NCBI RefSeq assembly: GCF_041008525.1
Contig: NZ_JBFLUG010000028.1
Location: forward strand, 8,724-72,723
Length of the DNA: 64,000 nt
Direction of reading: 5' to 3'
Source of the DNA: Parafrankia sp041008525
GTDB lineage: Bacteria; Actinomycetota; Actinomycetes; Frankiales; Frankiaceae
In this document: piece after piece, positions 27,632 through 35,868 of the stretch
How the letters are laid out: the number at the start of each line of letters is the position of its first letter
Numbering within the stretch: position 1 is the stretch's first letter
Notes under the pieces: model-generated
Seen by the model: the letters and a program-made list of their open reading frames with translations, nothing else
Told to the model about the DNA's origin: nothing
Databases searched by the model: none
Position numbers and translations under genes: made by a program

Positions 27632-30295
27632 TCAGGTCTGGACGGGTCCCACCCCGGCCGTCATGGCGTTCACGATCGTGGTGTTGTCCCGGATCGTTGC
27701 GTCATCCCGGGCGACGAAGTGGGCCCGGCTCGTCACGTCCCGCTGGTTCTCCATGTAGTACTTCATGAACGCCGCGACGGCCGGTCGGCGCAGCGCCTCC
27801 TTGCTGGCGTAGATGTACAGCGGCTTGCACAGCGGCATGTACATCCCGGTGCCCGCGGTGACCGCGTTCGGTTCCACGCAGCCGCGGCCGGCGTCGATCT
27901 GGACGGCCCGCACCTCGTCCGCGGCCGCCTGGAAGTTCGAGTAGTCCATGAACCCGATGGCGCCGCGGGCGTACTCGATCTCCGCCGGCACCTCGTCCAG
28001 CTCGACCTCCTGGTACTGACGGGTGTTGTCGGAGGCGCCGGTCATGCTGGCGAGGAAGACCTTGGCGTGGACGGTGCTCGGCGCGGGGCCGACGAGCCGC
28101 ACGGGCTCGGCCGGGAAGGAGGGATCGATCTGGTCCCAGCTGGTGACGGTGGAGTCCCGCTTCCACAGCGAGCCGATCTGCGCCGTGGTGAGGCACTGTG
28201 CCCAGGTGTTCTCCTTCGGCACCACGATGGGCAGCAGGTGGTGCGCGATCTCGAATCCGACCACCTTGTCCTTGCAGGCCGGGTCGGTCAGCGCGAACGA
28301 TGCCCCGGCGATGTCGGCCTGGCCGGCGCAGAGCTTGATGAGGCCGTCGTCGGTGTCGGTCGCGCTCACCTGGACGGTGACGCCCTTCTGCGCCTCGCGG
28401 AACATCGCGTACGCGGTCCCCGTGATCGGTGCGACCTCGGCGGAGCCGGTCGCGATCACCGTGTTGGGGCCGGCCGGCACCGCGGTCCGGGTCGCGGTGG
28501 CGTCGTCGGCGCTGATCCCGGCGGCCTGCTCGGCGGAGCGCATCGAGTCCGCCGGGAACTGGGGGTGCTGGTCGATGGTCGACGGCGGCAGCGGTCCGGT
28601 GTCGGCGGCTGTGATGGCGGCGGGGTCGCTCCCGTCGTCCGTGAGCACGAGGCCGAGAGTCACGCTGCCGGCGACGAAGACGACGAGAGCCGCGGCGGCG
28701 GCGAGGAGCCAGCGCGTCGACCCGAACGGCCCGACCGGCCGGGTCCCTGGTCGTGGCCTGCTACCCGGGCTTCCTGCCGCGGGCCCACCGGCTGTGGGCC
28801 CACCGGCTGTGGGCCCGGCGGTGCCTGCCGGGGGCTGGTGGCCGGCAGCTGTCGCGCGCTCCGTCAGCGCGGTGAGTGCGGTGACCGGCGCCACGGGCTC
28901 GCCACCCGGGCCAGCGAGGCCACCCGCGACGGCACCGGGCGGGACGTCGACCGGCGAGCTCACCGCCGGCGGCCGGCTCACCGGCGGAATGCTGGGCGGC
29001 GGGGTGGTCACGTAGGCCGCCGGTCCGAGCACCACGGTCTGGGAGCCGGCCGGCTCGGCCGGGCTCTCCGCCTCGGCGAGCAGCGCGGCGCCCAGCGCCA
29101 GGTCGGAGTCGGCCTCGATCCCGCGGCGGCCGATGCCGCCGAGCGACTCGTCGAGCAGCCTGCCGACGAGGGGGAGGCGCGCTCCCGGGCCGCGCATGAC
29201 CAGGAGCGACAGGTCCTCCGGCGTGGCCGGAACCGAGCGGATGGCCCGGGCGAGGGCGCGCACGGCGTCCTCGATCATCGGCCTGACGAGGGTCTCGTAC
29301 TCGTCCCGGGTGACCGTCACGCTGATCGCGTCGCCGGTACCGGAATCGGCGGCGCTCACCTCGATCCGGGCGCTCTCCTGGATGACCAGCTCCTCCCGCG
29401 CCGCCGCGCACGCGGCCAGCAGGGGGTCGGATGCCGATGCCGACACCGGTGGTGTCGTCGATGCCAGGGGCGGTGTCGACACCGGAGGCGGTGGCGTGGC
29501 GGTTTCCGCCGCAGTGCCGTGCGCAGTGCCGTGTGCAGTGCCGTGTGCAGCGCCGTCCGTGGTGCCGTCCTTGGCGCCGGGGCCTGCGAGGGAAGAGGAG
29601 GCAGCCGCGTCCGGAGTGGGCGCTGTCGCGGCCAGCCGGGCGGCGGCGGCAAGCACGTGGGTCCGCAGCAGCTCGTCCAGCATCGAGGTGGTCGCGTCGG
29701 AGAGCCCGACCGGGCCGCCCGCGACCACGAACCCGGCTGGCATGGCCGCGTGCACGGCTGCCTCGAACCAGCCGGTGCCCAGGTCGAACGTGCCTACATA
29801 GCTGCCCGGGGTGGCCCTGCCAGCTCGGTTGAACAGGGCCGCGGACGCTTCGGCCGCGGTGCGCACGGTGAGCGCGACGTCGGCCTCGACCCGGGCGAGC
29901 GCGTCCGCCAGGCCTTCGCGTCGGCGCTGCGGCCAGCTGCCGGGGACGACCACCAGCACCAGGTCCGGTGCGGTGCCGCGAGCTGCGGTGACCGCCTCCA
30001 CCAGCCATGACAGGTAGCGCGCCACCAGGGCCGAGGCGCTGTAGCCAACGCTGCCGACGAGAATGGGAGTGGGATCGCCGAGCCGCTCGACGAATCGTTC
30101 CGCAATGTGGCCCCGGTCGGACCGGGCCAGCCTGGCGGCGGCCGGGCCGCCGCGTGCGGTGCCGTCAGGGCTCAGGTGAAGAATCGTGGGCACCGCCGCC
30201 GATGTTCCGATCGGAACGAGGCTCGGCCATCCCGCCTCGGCGACCGCGACGGTTGTTTCGGATACTCCCAGATCGATTCCGAGCTGATACCCCAT
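27632..30295 (-). CDS. Hsp70-like ATPase domain fused through a membrane helix to a PstS-like binding domain
   Basis: 887 aa; ATG 30295 has AGGGGGG upstream. Residues 1-~415 are an Hsp70/actin-fold ATPase: phosphate-1 GIDLGVSETTVAVAE, VVVPGSWPQRRREGLADAL, RTAAEASAALF (cf. NEPTAAAL), phosphate-2 GTFDLGTGWFEAAV, and adenosine motif LLVMRGPGARLPLVGRLL. It lacks a DnaK peptide-binding domain and instead has a Pro/Ala-rich linker, a single helix at about 527-550 (WLLAAAAALVVFVAGSVTLGLVL) and an outside domain from about 610: VIATGSAEVAPIT, LIKLCAGQADIAGASF, QCLTTAQIGSLWKRDSTVTSWDQI, GAIGFMDYSNFQ, CKPLYIYASKEAL. That last region matches the PBP_like_2/PstS phosphate-binding fold. No pstCAB genes are in the window. 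The Hsp70 insert (HGTAHGTAHGTA) is a short repeat. The architecture suggests an envelope sensor with ATP-dependent signalling inside. Confidence 0.88.
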   Translation of the reverse strand: MGYQLGIDLGVSETTVAVAEAGWPSLVPIGTSAAVPTILHLSPDGTARGGPAAARLARSDRGHIAERFVERLGDPTPILVGSVGYSASALVARYLSWLVEAVTAARGTAPDLVLVVVPGSWPQRRREGLADALARVEADVALTVRTAAEASAALFNRAGRATPGSYVGTFDLGTGWFEAAVHAAMPAGFVVAGGPVGLSDATTSMLDELLRTHVLAAAARLAATAPTPDAAASSSLAGPGAKDGTTDGAAHGTAHGTAHGTAAETATPPPPVSTPPLASTTPPVSASASDPLLAACAAAREELVIQESARIEVSAADSGTGDAISVTVTRDEYETLVRPMIEDAVRALARAIRSVPATPEDLSLLVMRGPGARLPLVGRLLDESLGGIGRRGIEADSDLALGAALLAEAESPAEPAGSQTVVLGPAAYVTTPPPSIPPVSRPPAVSSPVDVPPGAVAGGLAGPGGEPVAPVTALTALTERATAAGHQPPAGTAGPTAGGPTAGGPAAGSPGSRPRPGTRPVGPFGSTRWLLAAAAALVVFVAGSVTLGLVLTDDGSDPAAITAADTGPLPPSTIDQHPQFPADSMRSAEQAAGISADDATATRTAVPAGPNTVIATGSAEVAPITGTAYAMFREAQKGVTVQVSATDTDDGLIKLCAGQADIAGASFALTDPACKDKVVGFEIAHHLLPIVVPKENTWAQCLTTAQIGSLWKRDSTVTSWDQIDPSFPAEPVRLVGPAPSTVHAKVFLASMTGASDNTRQYQEVELDEVPAEIEYARGAIGFMDYSNFQAAADEVRAVQIDAGRGCVEPNAVTAGTGMYMPLCKPLYIYASKEALRRPAVAAFMKYYMENQRDVTSRAHFVARDDATIRDNTTIVNAMTAGVGPVQT

Positions 30296-30349
30296 GCTTT
30301 CCCCCCTGACGTCCCATCACAGCGCGAAGATGGTACCCAGAGGGATTGC

Positions 30350-30385
30350 GGGTGCGATACCGCACCCACATGGGATTTGTGTGGG
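30350..30385. promoter_or_regulatory. Two overlapping hairpins upstream of the Hsp70-PstS gene
   Basis: GGGTGCG (30350-30356) pairs with CGCACCC (30361-30367) over a 4-base loop. CCCACA (30365-30370) can pair instead with TGTGGG (30380-30385). The two share bases 30365-30367 and so exclude each other. They lie 55-90 bases upstream of the leftward Hsp70-PstS start and after the yccF stop. They may be the yccF terminator or an operator. Confidence 0.4.
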
Positions 30386-30495
30386 CGGTGGCGCCGGGGC
30401 GGAACGCGGAGGCTGCACCGTGGCGGGTGTCGCTACCGGCACCTCGTGCGTCGGGAGCACGCTGTCACGGTGGTGCTGACGGGTTGCGGATGCGG

Positions 30496-30876
30496 CTATG
30501 GCTCCTCGACCGGGACGATGTCCTTTCCGAGGGGCAGCAGCGAAACCGGAATGAGTTTGAAGTTGGCCAGGCCAAGCGGTATTCCGATGATCGTCAGGCA
30601 GAGCGCGATGCCGGTGGTCAGATGCCCGAGCGCAAGCCACCAGCCGGCGAGCAGGATCCACAGGATGTTGCCGATCAGTGACGCGCTTCCGGTGTTCGGC
30701 TTGTCCACCACTCTGCGTCCGAACGGCCACAAAGCGTAGTTTGCCATACGCAGCGAAGCGATGCCGAACGGAATGGTGATGATGAGGATGAAGCAGATCA
30801 GCGCGGCCAGGGCGTAGCCGATCGCCAACCACACTCCGCACAGCACCAGCCAGATCACGTTGAGTAGGATGCGCAT
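30496..30876 (-). CDS. yccF: YccF-family (DUF307) inner-membrane protein
   Basis: 126 aa. ATG 30876 with GGGAGG about ten bases upstream. Two duplicated halves, each with hydrophobic hairpins and the family-typical turn: LNVIWLVLCGVWLAIGYALAALICFILIITIPFGIASLRMANYALWPFG and GNILWILLAGWWLALGHLTTGIALCLTIIGIPLGLANFKLIPVSLLPLG. The repeated ITIPFG/IGIPLG and WPFG/LPLG motifs identify the family. Membrane protein of unknown function. It precedes the Hsp70-PstS gene by 200 bp on the same strand and could be cotranscribed with it, although hairpins in the gap argue for separate control. Confidence 0.93.
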   Translation of the reverse strand: MRILLNVIWLVLCGVWLAIGYALAALICFILIITIPFGIASLRMANYALWPFGRRVVDKPNTGSASLIGNILWILLAGWWLALGHLTTGIALCLTIIGIPLGLANFKLIPVSLLPLGKDIVPVEEP

Positions 30877-31458
30877 CGCTGTCGCCGCCTCCCTGGGTCG
30901 TGCGCTCAGGTGTGCTCATGGAACTCCGTGCGGGCGGGGCGGGTGCCGCCCGCGCCGTTCTCCGGGGCGGGAGCCGCCCTCCGCGCCCGGGTTCAGATCG
31001 GTCCCGGGGCGCGGCGATCACCGCGTTGACCGGCCCGGAACTCCTGCCCCGGATGGACCTCCCCGGACGGGTCGAGAGCTGTTCGACCTGCCTTACCACG
31101 GTCACCCGCGGTACGGGTGGGCCCGCCGGGTGGCGGTGACCGTGTGCAGGCGCCCGAGCCGCGGCCCCTTTCCGCCTCCCTGTTGTCTTTTCCGTGGGCA
31201 GACACGATCACAGGCGCCCACGCAGCGTGGTGCTCCTCACAGCTCGTGTGCAGCGCTGCCGGCCTCATGGTGCTTTCCGGGCATGGTCGCGGTGCCTGCA
31301 TGCCCCGTTCTCGGGCCGCCAAACGATGGCGGGACGGCAATCGTGCCGGTGGCGCGTATGGGCTGGGGACCACCCGCGACGCGCAGACTGGAGTACGGTT
31401 TGCGGCAGTTGATGAAATAGACCGTTTTGTCCGTTTGACAACACGACGTGAGCAAGCG
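30877..31458. other. Divergent intergenic region, yccF / PAS-GGDEF-EAL
   Basis: 582 bp. The segment 31390-31445 is A/T-rich and contains the direct repeat CCGTTT (in ccgttttgtccgtttgac) and a TTGACA hexamer at 31435-31440. Because the coding start of the right-hand gene is uncertain, part of this may be coding: the frame is open from 31117. No other structure seen. Confidence 0.4.
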
Positions 31459-33651
31459 GTGCCGGTGAATGAGTGGCAACGCGAAAGCGGTACTCCACGG
31501 GCGGGACTGAGGTATCCGGTGACGATCGAGACCGAGACGGCGGAGCTGGTGGACCAGTGGTTCGCCGAGATCACCGCGGTCGATCTCCTGCCGCTCACCG
31601 CCGCGGACGCCCGCGCCTGGCTGGCACGTCTGGCGGCGGAGCTCCTCCGAGCGGTGTGCGCCGAGCCGTTCCGGCCCGAGATCGGCTACGAGACCGGTGC
31701 CCGGCTCGTGCACGGGCAGGTGATCTCCGGTGAGGCGCTGGGGCGGACCGTGCGGCTGCTCGGCCGCCAGCTGGCCACCCTGGCCCATCGGACCGACCCG
31801 GGCCGGCCGGCGTCGGCGACAGGCCCGGTGCTTCTCGCCGGGCGGATCGCGGACCTGCTGGGCGAGCTCGTACGAGGCCACACGGAAGCCCTCCGGGAGC
31901 GGACCCGGGACGGCCACGCCGCCGTCCGACGGGCAGATCTCGGTGCCCGCGCTCATGCCGAGCGGGCGCAGCGGATCTGGCAGCGCAGGCTGGACGCCGT
32001 CCTGAGCGGTGCCTCGCTGGGCATGCTCGTCGCTGACCGCACCGGGCGGATCGTCGAGGCCAGCGACTCCGCACTGGACCTGCTCGGCCTGGCCGCGCAC
32101 CGCCCGCCGACGGCCTGGCCGCTGCGTGAGATCGTCCACCCGGCGGACCGGGAAGTCGTCGGACGGCTGTGGCGGGAGGCCCGCCGCGGGCGTTCTCGCG
32201 CCGAGTGCCGCATTCTGCGACCCGACGGGACGCCGATGTGGGTGGCGATGACCCTGTCGACCACCCAGGGCGGTGCCGGCGACTGGTTCGGCGTCGCGAT
32301 GCTCGAGGACATCACCGAGCGCCGCCGGCTGCAGGAGGAGATCCGGCTGCACGCCCGGCGCGACGCGCTGACCGGGCTGGCGAACCGGACCGCGTTCCTC
32401 GACAGCCTGCAGGCGGCGTTCCGGACCGCCGGGCCCGCGACGCGGATCGGCCTGTGTTTCCTCGACCTCGACCGGTTCAAGATGATCAATGAGGGGTTCG
32501 GGTACGAGGCGGGCGACCAGCTGCTCATCGAGGTGGCCCGCCGGCTCGACCGGGTCGTCACCGCGACACCGCCCGCGGGCACCGTGGCCCGGATGGGCGG
32601 TGACGAGTTCATGATTCTGGTACCGGACAGCGCCGGGATCGACACGGTCACCGGCATCGCCCGACAGGCCCTCACCGCCCTGCGCGACCCCGTCCGCGTC
32701 GACGGCCGGGACCTGCCGGTCACCTGCAGCATCGGTGTGGTCGAGATGGCTGTCGCCGAGACCCGGCCCGCCGACCTCATCGCCGCCGCCGACGCCTCAC
32801 TGACCTGGGCGAAAAGCGGAGGGAAGGATCGATGGACGGCGTTCGACGCTGACCGGGGCACCCGGGAGGCGACCCGGGGCCTGCTGTCCCGCTCGATGGG
32901 CCCCGGTCTGGCCCGAGGTGAGTTCTCGCTCGTCTACCAACCGATCGTCGACCTGGGTGGCGGTGCGATGGCCGGTGCCGAAGCGCTGCTGCGCTGGGAC
33001 CATCCCCGGCTCGGGCCGACCCGTCCCGGTGAGTTCATCGACCTGGCCGAGGACACCGGCTTCATCGTCCAGCTGGGGGAGTGGGTGCTCGAGCGGGCGT
33101 GCGAGACGGCGAGGGACTGGCCAGCGCACATGTTCATCAGTGTCAACCTCTCCGCCCGCCAGCTGCGTGAGCCGGGCCTGATCGACGTGGTCGAGGGCAT
33201 CCTGGCCCGCACTGGTCTGCCGCCGGAGCGGCTCCAGCTCGAGCTCACCGAGACCGTGCTCATGGACTCCGGCGGTGAGCAGCTCACCGCGCTGCACGGG
33301 CTGAGCGCGCTCGGCGTGCGCATCGTCATCGACGACTTCGGTACCGGCTGGTCGAACTTCGCCTACCTGTCGACCATGCCGGTGCGCGGGCTGAAGCTCG
33401 CCGGCCTGTTCGTCGCCAAACTCGGCCAGGGCACCGAGCCGAGCCGGGACGACCACCTGGTCGAGGCGATCGTGGAGTTCGCCCGCAAACTGCGGTTGTC
33501 GGTCACCGCCGAGGGTGTGGAGACACCTGGACAGGCCGCGGCGCTGCGCGCGTTCGGCGCCGATCTCGGGCAGGGCCACCTGTTCGGCGAACCGGCCCGG
33601 GTTGACGAGTTCACCGCGACGTTGCTGCGCCAGGCCTTCGCCGCCACCTGA
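31459..33651 (+). CDS. PAS-GGDEF-EAL bifunctional c-di-GMP enzyme
   Basis: 730 aa from GTG 31459 (GTG 31465 equally possible; frame open from 31117, no good ribosome site). A helical N-terminal domain (WFAEITAVDLLPLTAADARAWLARL and on) precedes a PAS domain at about residues 170-290 (LDAVLSGASLGMLVADRTGRIVEAS; MLEDITERR). GGDEF at about 300-455 is intact: FLDLDRFKMINEGFGYEAGD, ARMGGDEFMILV, but no RxxD inhibitory site is evident. EAL at about 480-725 keeps AEALLRWDHP, SVNLSARQL, LELTETVLMD, IDDFGTGWSN and VTAEGVETPGQ. The usual KIDRSF loop reads LKLAGLF, keeping Lys but losing the Asp. It probably makes or degrades c-di-GMP. No membrane segment, hence cytosolic. Confidence 0.88.
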   Translation: MPVNEWQRESGTPRAGLRYPVTIETETAELVDQWFAEITAVDLLPLTAADARAWLARLAAELLRAVCAEPFRPEIGYETGARLVHGQVISGEALGRTVRLLGRQLATLAHRTDPGRPASATGPVLLAGRIADLLGELVRGHTEALRERTRDGHAAVRRADLGARAHAERAQRIWQRRLDAVLSGASLGMLVADRTGRIVEASDSALDLLGLAAHRPPTAWPLREIVHPADREVVGRLWREARRGRSRAECRILRPDGTPMWVAMTLSTTQGGAGDWFGVAMLEDITERRRLQEEIRLHARRDALTGLANRTAFLDSLQAAFRTAGPATRIGLCFLDLDRFKMINEGFGYEAGDQLLIEVARRLDRVVTATPPAGTVARMGGDEFMILVPDSAGIDTVTGIARQALTALRDPVRVDGRDLPVTCSIGVVEMAVAETRPADLIAAADASLTWAKSGGKDRWTAFDADRGTREATRGLLSRSMGPGLARGEFSLVYQPIVDLGGGAMAGAEALLRWDHPRLGPTRPGEFIDLAEDTGFIVQLGEWVLERACETARDWPAHMFISVNLSARQLREPGLIDVVEGILARTGLPPERLQLELTETVLMDSGGEQLTALHGLSALGVRIVIDDFGTGWSNFAYLSTMPVRGLKLAGLFVAKLGQGTEPSRDDHLVEAIVEFARKLRLSVTAEGVETPGQAAALRAFGADLGQGHLFGEPARVDEFTATLLRQAFAAT

Positions 33652-33725
33652 CGCGGGTTCGCCCGCCGGCCGCGATGTCGGATTCCTGCTGGACCTGACC
33701 GGCTCCGCGCGCGAATCCTGGACAG

Positions 33726-35333
33726 GTGCCCACCCCCGACGAGCAGCCGCGGGCGGCCGGTGCCACGGGTCCCGTGGCACCGCTGCCGGACCCCGAGCTG
33801 TGCGCGCGCGCCGTGCGATCCCGCGATGCCCGCTTCGACGGGTGGTTCTTCGTCGCGGTCACCTCGACCGGCATCTACTGCCGGCCCAGCTGCCCGGCGA
33901 GACCGCCACGCACCGAGAACATGCGCTTCCATCCGACCGCCGCGTCGGCGCAGCGGGCCGGTTTCCGGGCCTGCAAGCGCTGCCGTCCCGATGCCAGCCC
34001 CGGGTCGCCGGCCTGGAACCACCGGGCGGACGTCGTCGCCCGGGCCGTGCGGCTCATCGCGGACGGCGTCGTCGACCGCGACGGCGTCCCCGGGCTGGCC
34101 GTCCAGCTCGGGTACAGCATCCGGCAGGTCGAGCGCCAGCTGCTGGCCGAACTCGGCGCCGGCCCGCTCGCGCTCGCCCGTGCGCAACGCGCGCAGACCG
34201 CACGGCTCCTGCTCGAAACCACGACCATGAGCATGGGCGACGTCGCGACAGCCGCCGGCTTCGGCAGCATCAGAGCCTTCAACGGGACAGTGCGCGAGGT
34301 CTTCGCGACCGCCCCCGGTGACCTGCGGTCGGCCGCCATGGCGATCTCGCCCACCTCGCCCACCTCGCCCACCACGGCCACCTCGGGACCCATCTCGGCG
34401 GTGGTGCCGACCACCACGGCGAGGTCGTCCGCTCCGGCGACGTCCTCGCTGACGGTGCGCCTGCCGTTCCGCGGGCCGCTGCATCCCGACGAACTGTTCG
34501 GGCATCTTGTCGCGACGGCCGTCCCGGGTGTGGAGGAGTGGCGAGAGGGCGCCTACCGCCGCTCGCTGCGGACGCCCCACGGGTACGCGATCGTCGCGCT
34601 GCGGCCGCTGCCGGACCAGATCGCCTGTCGGCTCTCCCTGACCGACATGCGGGATCTCGGCCCGGTCATCGCCCGCTGCCGACGGCTCCTCGACCTGGAC
34701 GCCGATCCCGAGGCGATCGACAGCCAGCTCGCCCGCGATACCGCGCTGGCTCCGCTGATCGCCCGTGCCCCGGGCCGGCGGGTTCCGCGCACCGTCGACG
34801 CGGCCGAGTTCGCGGTGCGCGCGGTGCTCGGGCAGCAGGTGTCGATCGCCGCGGCCCGCCGGCTCGCCGCCCGGCTGGTCCAGGCTGCCGGTCAGCCGAT
34901 CCATGACCCGGACGGGGGACTCACCCACCTGTGGCCGAGGACCGCCGATCTCGCCCGGCTCACCGCGGACGCCCAGGTGCCCGCCATGCCGGCGGCGCGG
35001 CGACGGACCTTGACCGCGCTGGTCGCGACCCTCACCGCCGGTGAGATCGAGCTCGGCGCAGGCGGTGACTGGGCGCGAGGCAGAGCAGCCCTGGCGGACC
35101 TGCCCGGAATCGGCCCGTGGACGATCGAGACCATCGCCATGCGGGCCCTCGGCGACCCGGACGCCTTTCCCGCCGGGGATCTGGGTGTCCGACGGGGTGC
35201 GGCACGCCTCGGGCTGCCCGCCGGCCGCGCCGCGCTGGTCGCCCGTGCCGAGGCCTGGCGGCCCTGGCGGGCGTACGCCGTCCAGCACCTGTGGGCACTG
35301 CAGGACAACGCGCGAGGAGAGGAAGAGCAGTGA
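33726..35333 (+). CDS. alkA: Ada-like regulator fused to AlkA 3-methyladenine DNA glycosylase
   Basis: 535 aa from GTG 33726. Residues ~20-90 are the Ada zinc domain with four cysteines (GIYCRPSCPARPP and FRACKRCRP), the first of which accepts methyl from phosphotriesters. An AraC HTH covers ~95-200 (VPGLAVQLGYSIRQVERQLL; MGDVATAAGFGSIRAFNGTVRE). After a Thr/Ser/Pro linker built of a 9-bp repeat (SPTSPTSPTT), the AlkA N-terminal and HhH-GPD domains follow: VDAAEFAVRAVLGQQVSIAAARRLAARL, LPGIGPWTIETIAMRALG (helix-hairpin-helix) and catalytic Asp in FPAGDLGV. So methyl sensing, transcription activation and base excision are in one protein, as in mycobacterial AlkA. It is coupled to ogt by a GTGA overlap. 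Confidence 0.95.
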   Translation: MPTPDEQPRAAGATGPVAPLPDPELCARAVRSRDARFDGWFFVAVTSTGIYCRPSCPARPPRTENMRFHPTAASAQRAGFRACKRCRPDASPGSPAWNHRADVVARAVRLIADGVVDRDGVPGLAVQLGYSIRQVERQLLAELGAGPLALARAQRAQTARLLLETTTMSMGDVATAAGFGSIRAFNGTVREVFATAPGDLRSAAMAISPTSPTSPTTATSGPISAVVPTTTARSSAPATSSLTVRLPFRGPLHPDELFGHLVATAVPGVEEWREGAYRRSLRTPHGYAIVALRPLPDQIACRLSLTDMRDLGPVIARCRRLLDLDADPEAIDSQLARDTALAPLIARAPGRRVPRTVDAAEFAVRAVLGQQVSIAAARRLAARLVQAAGQPIHDPDGGLTHLWPRTADLARLTADAQVPAMPAARRRTLTALVATLTAGEIELGAGGDWARGRAALADLPGIGPWTIETIAMRALGDPDAFPAGDLGVRRGAARLGLPAGRAALVARAEAWRPWRAYAVQHLWALQDNARGEEEQ

Positions 35334-35827
35334 CCCGTCACACGCACACCGTCATCGACAGTCCGATCGACCCGCTGACTCTGGTGGCGAGGGACGGCGA
35401 GATCGTCGGCCTGTTCATGGCCGGCGGACGTCACCTGCCCGACCCGGCCTGGTTCGGCGACCGCGACGACACGGCCTTCGGCGAGGCGGCCCGCCAGCTC
35501 GACGAGTACTTCGGCGGGGGGCGGACGGCCTTCGACCTGCCGCTGCGGCCGGCCGGCACGGACTTCCAGCGGCGGGTCTGGGCGGCGCTGCGGGAGATTC
35601 CCTACGCGGTGACGATCTCGTACGGGGAGCTGGCACGGCGGATCGGGCAGCCGAGTGCGTCGCGTGCCGTCGGGCTGGCCAACGGCCGGAACCCGATCGG
35701 GATCGTCGTCCCCTGCCACCGCGTGATCGGCACGAACGGCAGCCTCACCGGCTACGCCGGCGGTCTGCACCGCAAGAGCCGGCTGCTGGCACTCGAACAA
35801 CGCGCAGCGGGCGTCTCGCTGCTGTGA
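35330..35827 (+). CDS. ogt: Methylated-DNA--protein-cysteine methyltransferase
   Basis: 165 aa. GTG 35330 overlaps the alkA stop (GTGA), with GAGAGGAAGAG upstream. The acceptor cysteine motif is IVVPCHRVIGTNGSLTGYAGGLHRKSRLL; the DNA-binding helix is FQRRVWAALREIPYAVTISYGELARRIGQPSASRAVGLANGRNP with the Arg finger. It removes O6-methylguanine by irreversible self-alkylation. With Ada-AlkA it makes a complete adaptive response operon, presumably autoactivated by the methylated Ada domain. It ends at a strong hairpin shared with the convergent gene. Confidence 0.96.
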   Translation: MTRHTHTVIDSPIDPLTLVARDGEIVGLFMAGGRHLPDPAWFGDRDDTAFGEAARQLDEYFGGGRTAFDLPLRPAGTDFQRRVWAALREIPYAVTISYGELARRIGQPSASRAVGLANGRNPIGIVVPCHRVIGTNGSLTGYAGGLHRKSRLLALEQRAAGVSLL

Positions 35828-35868
35828 GCCGGGGCCACCCGCGGCCGGGGGCCCCGCGGGTGGGCTCA
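35825..35868. terminator. Bidirectional hairpin built over both stop codons
   Basis: CCACCCGCGG (35835-35844) pairs perfectly with CCGCGGGTGG (35854-35863) over a 9-base loop. An outer stem TGAGC (35825-35829) / GCTCA (35864-35868) contains the ogt stop (TGA 35825-35827) and the stop of the opposite gene (complement of TCA 35866-35868). It is nearly symmetric, so it can act on either strand. No U-tract. Confidence 0.65.
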
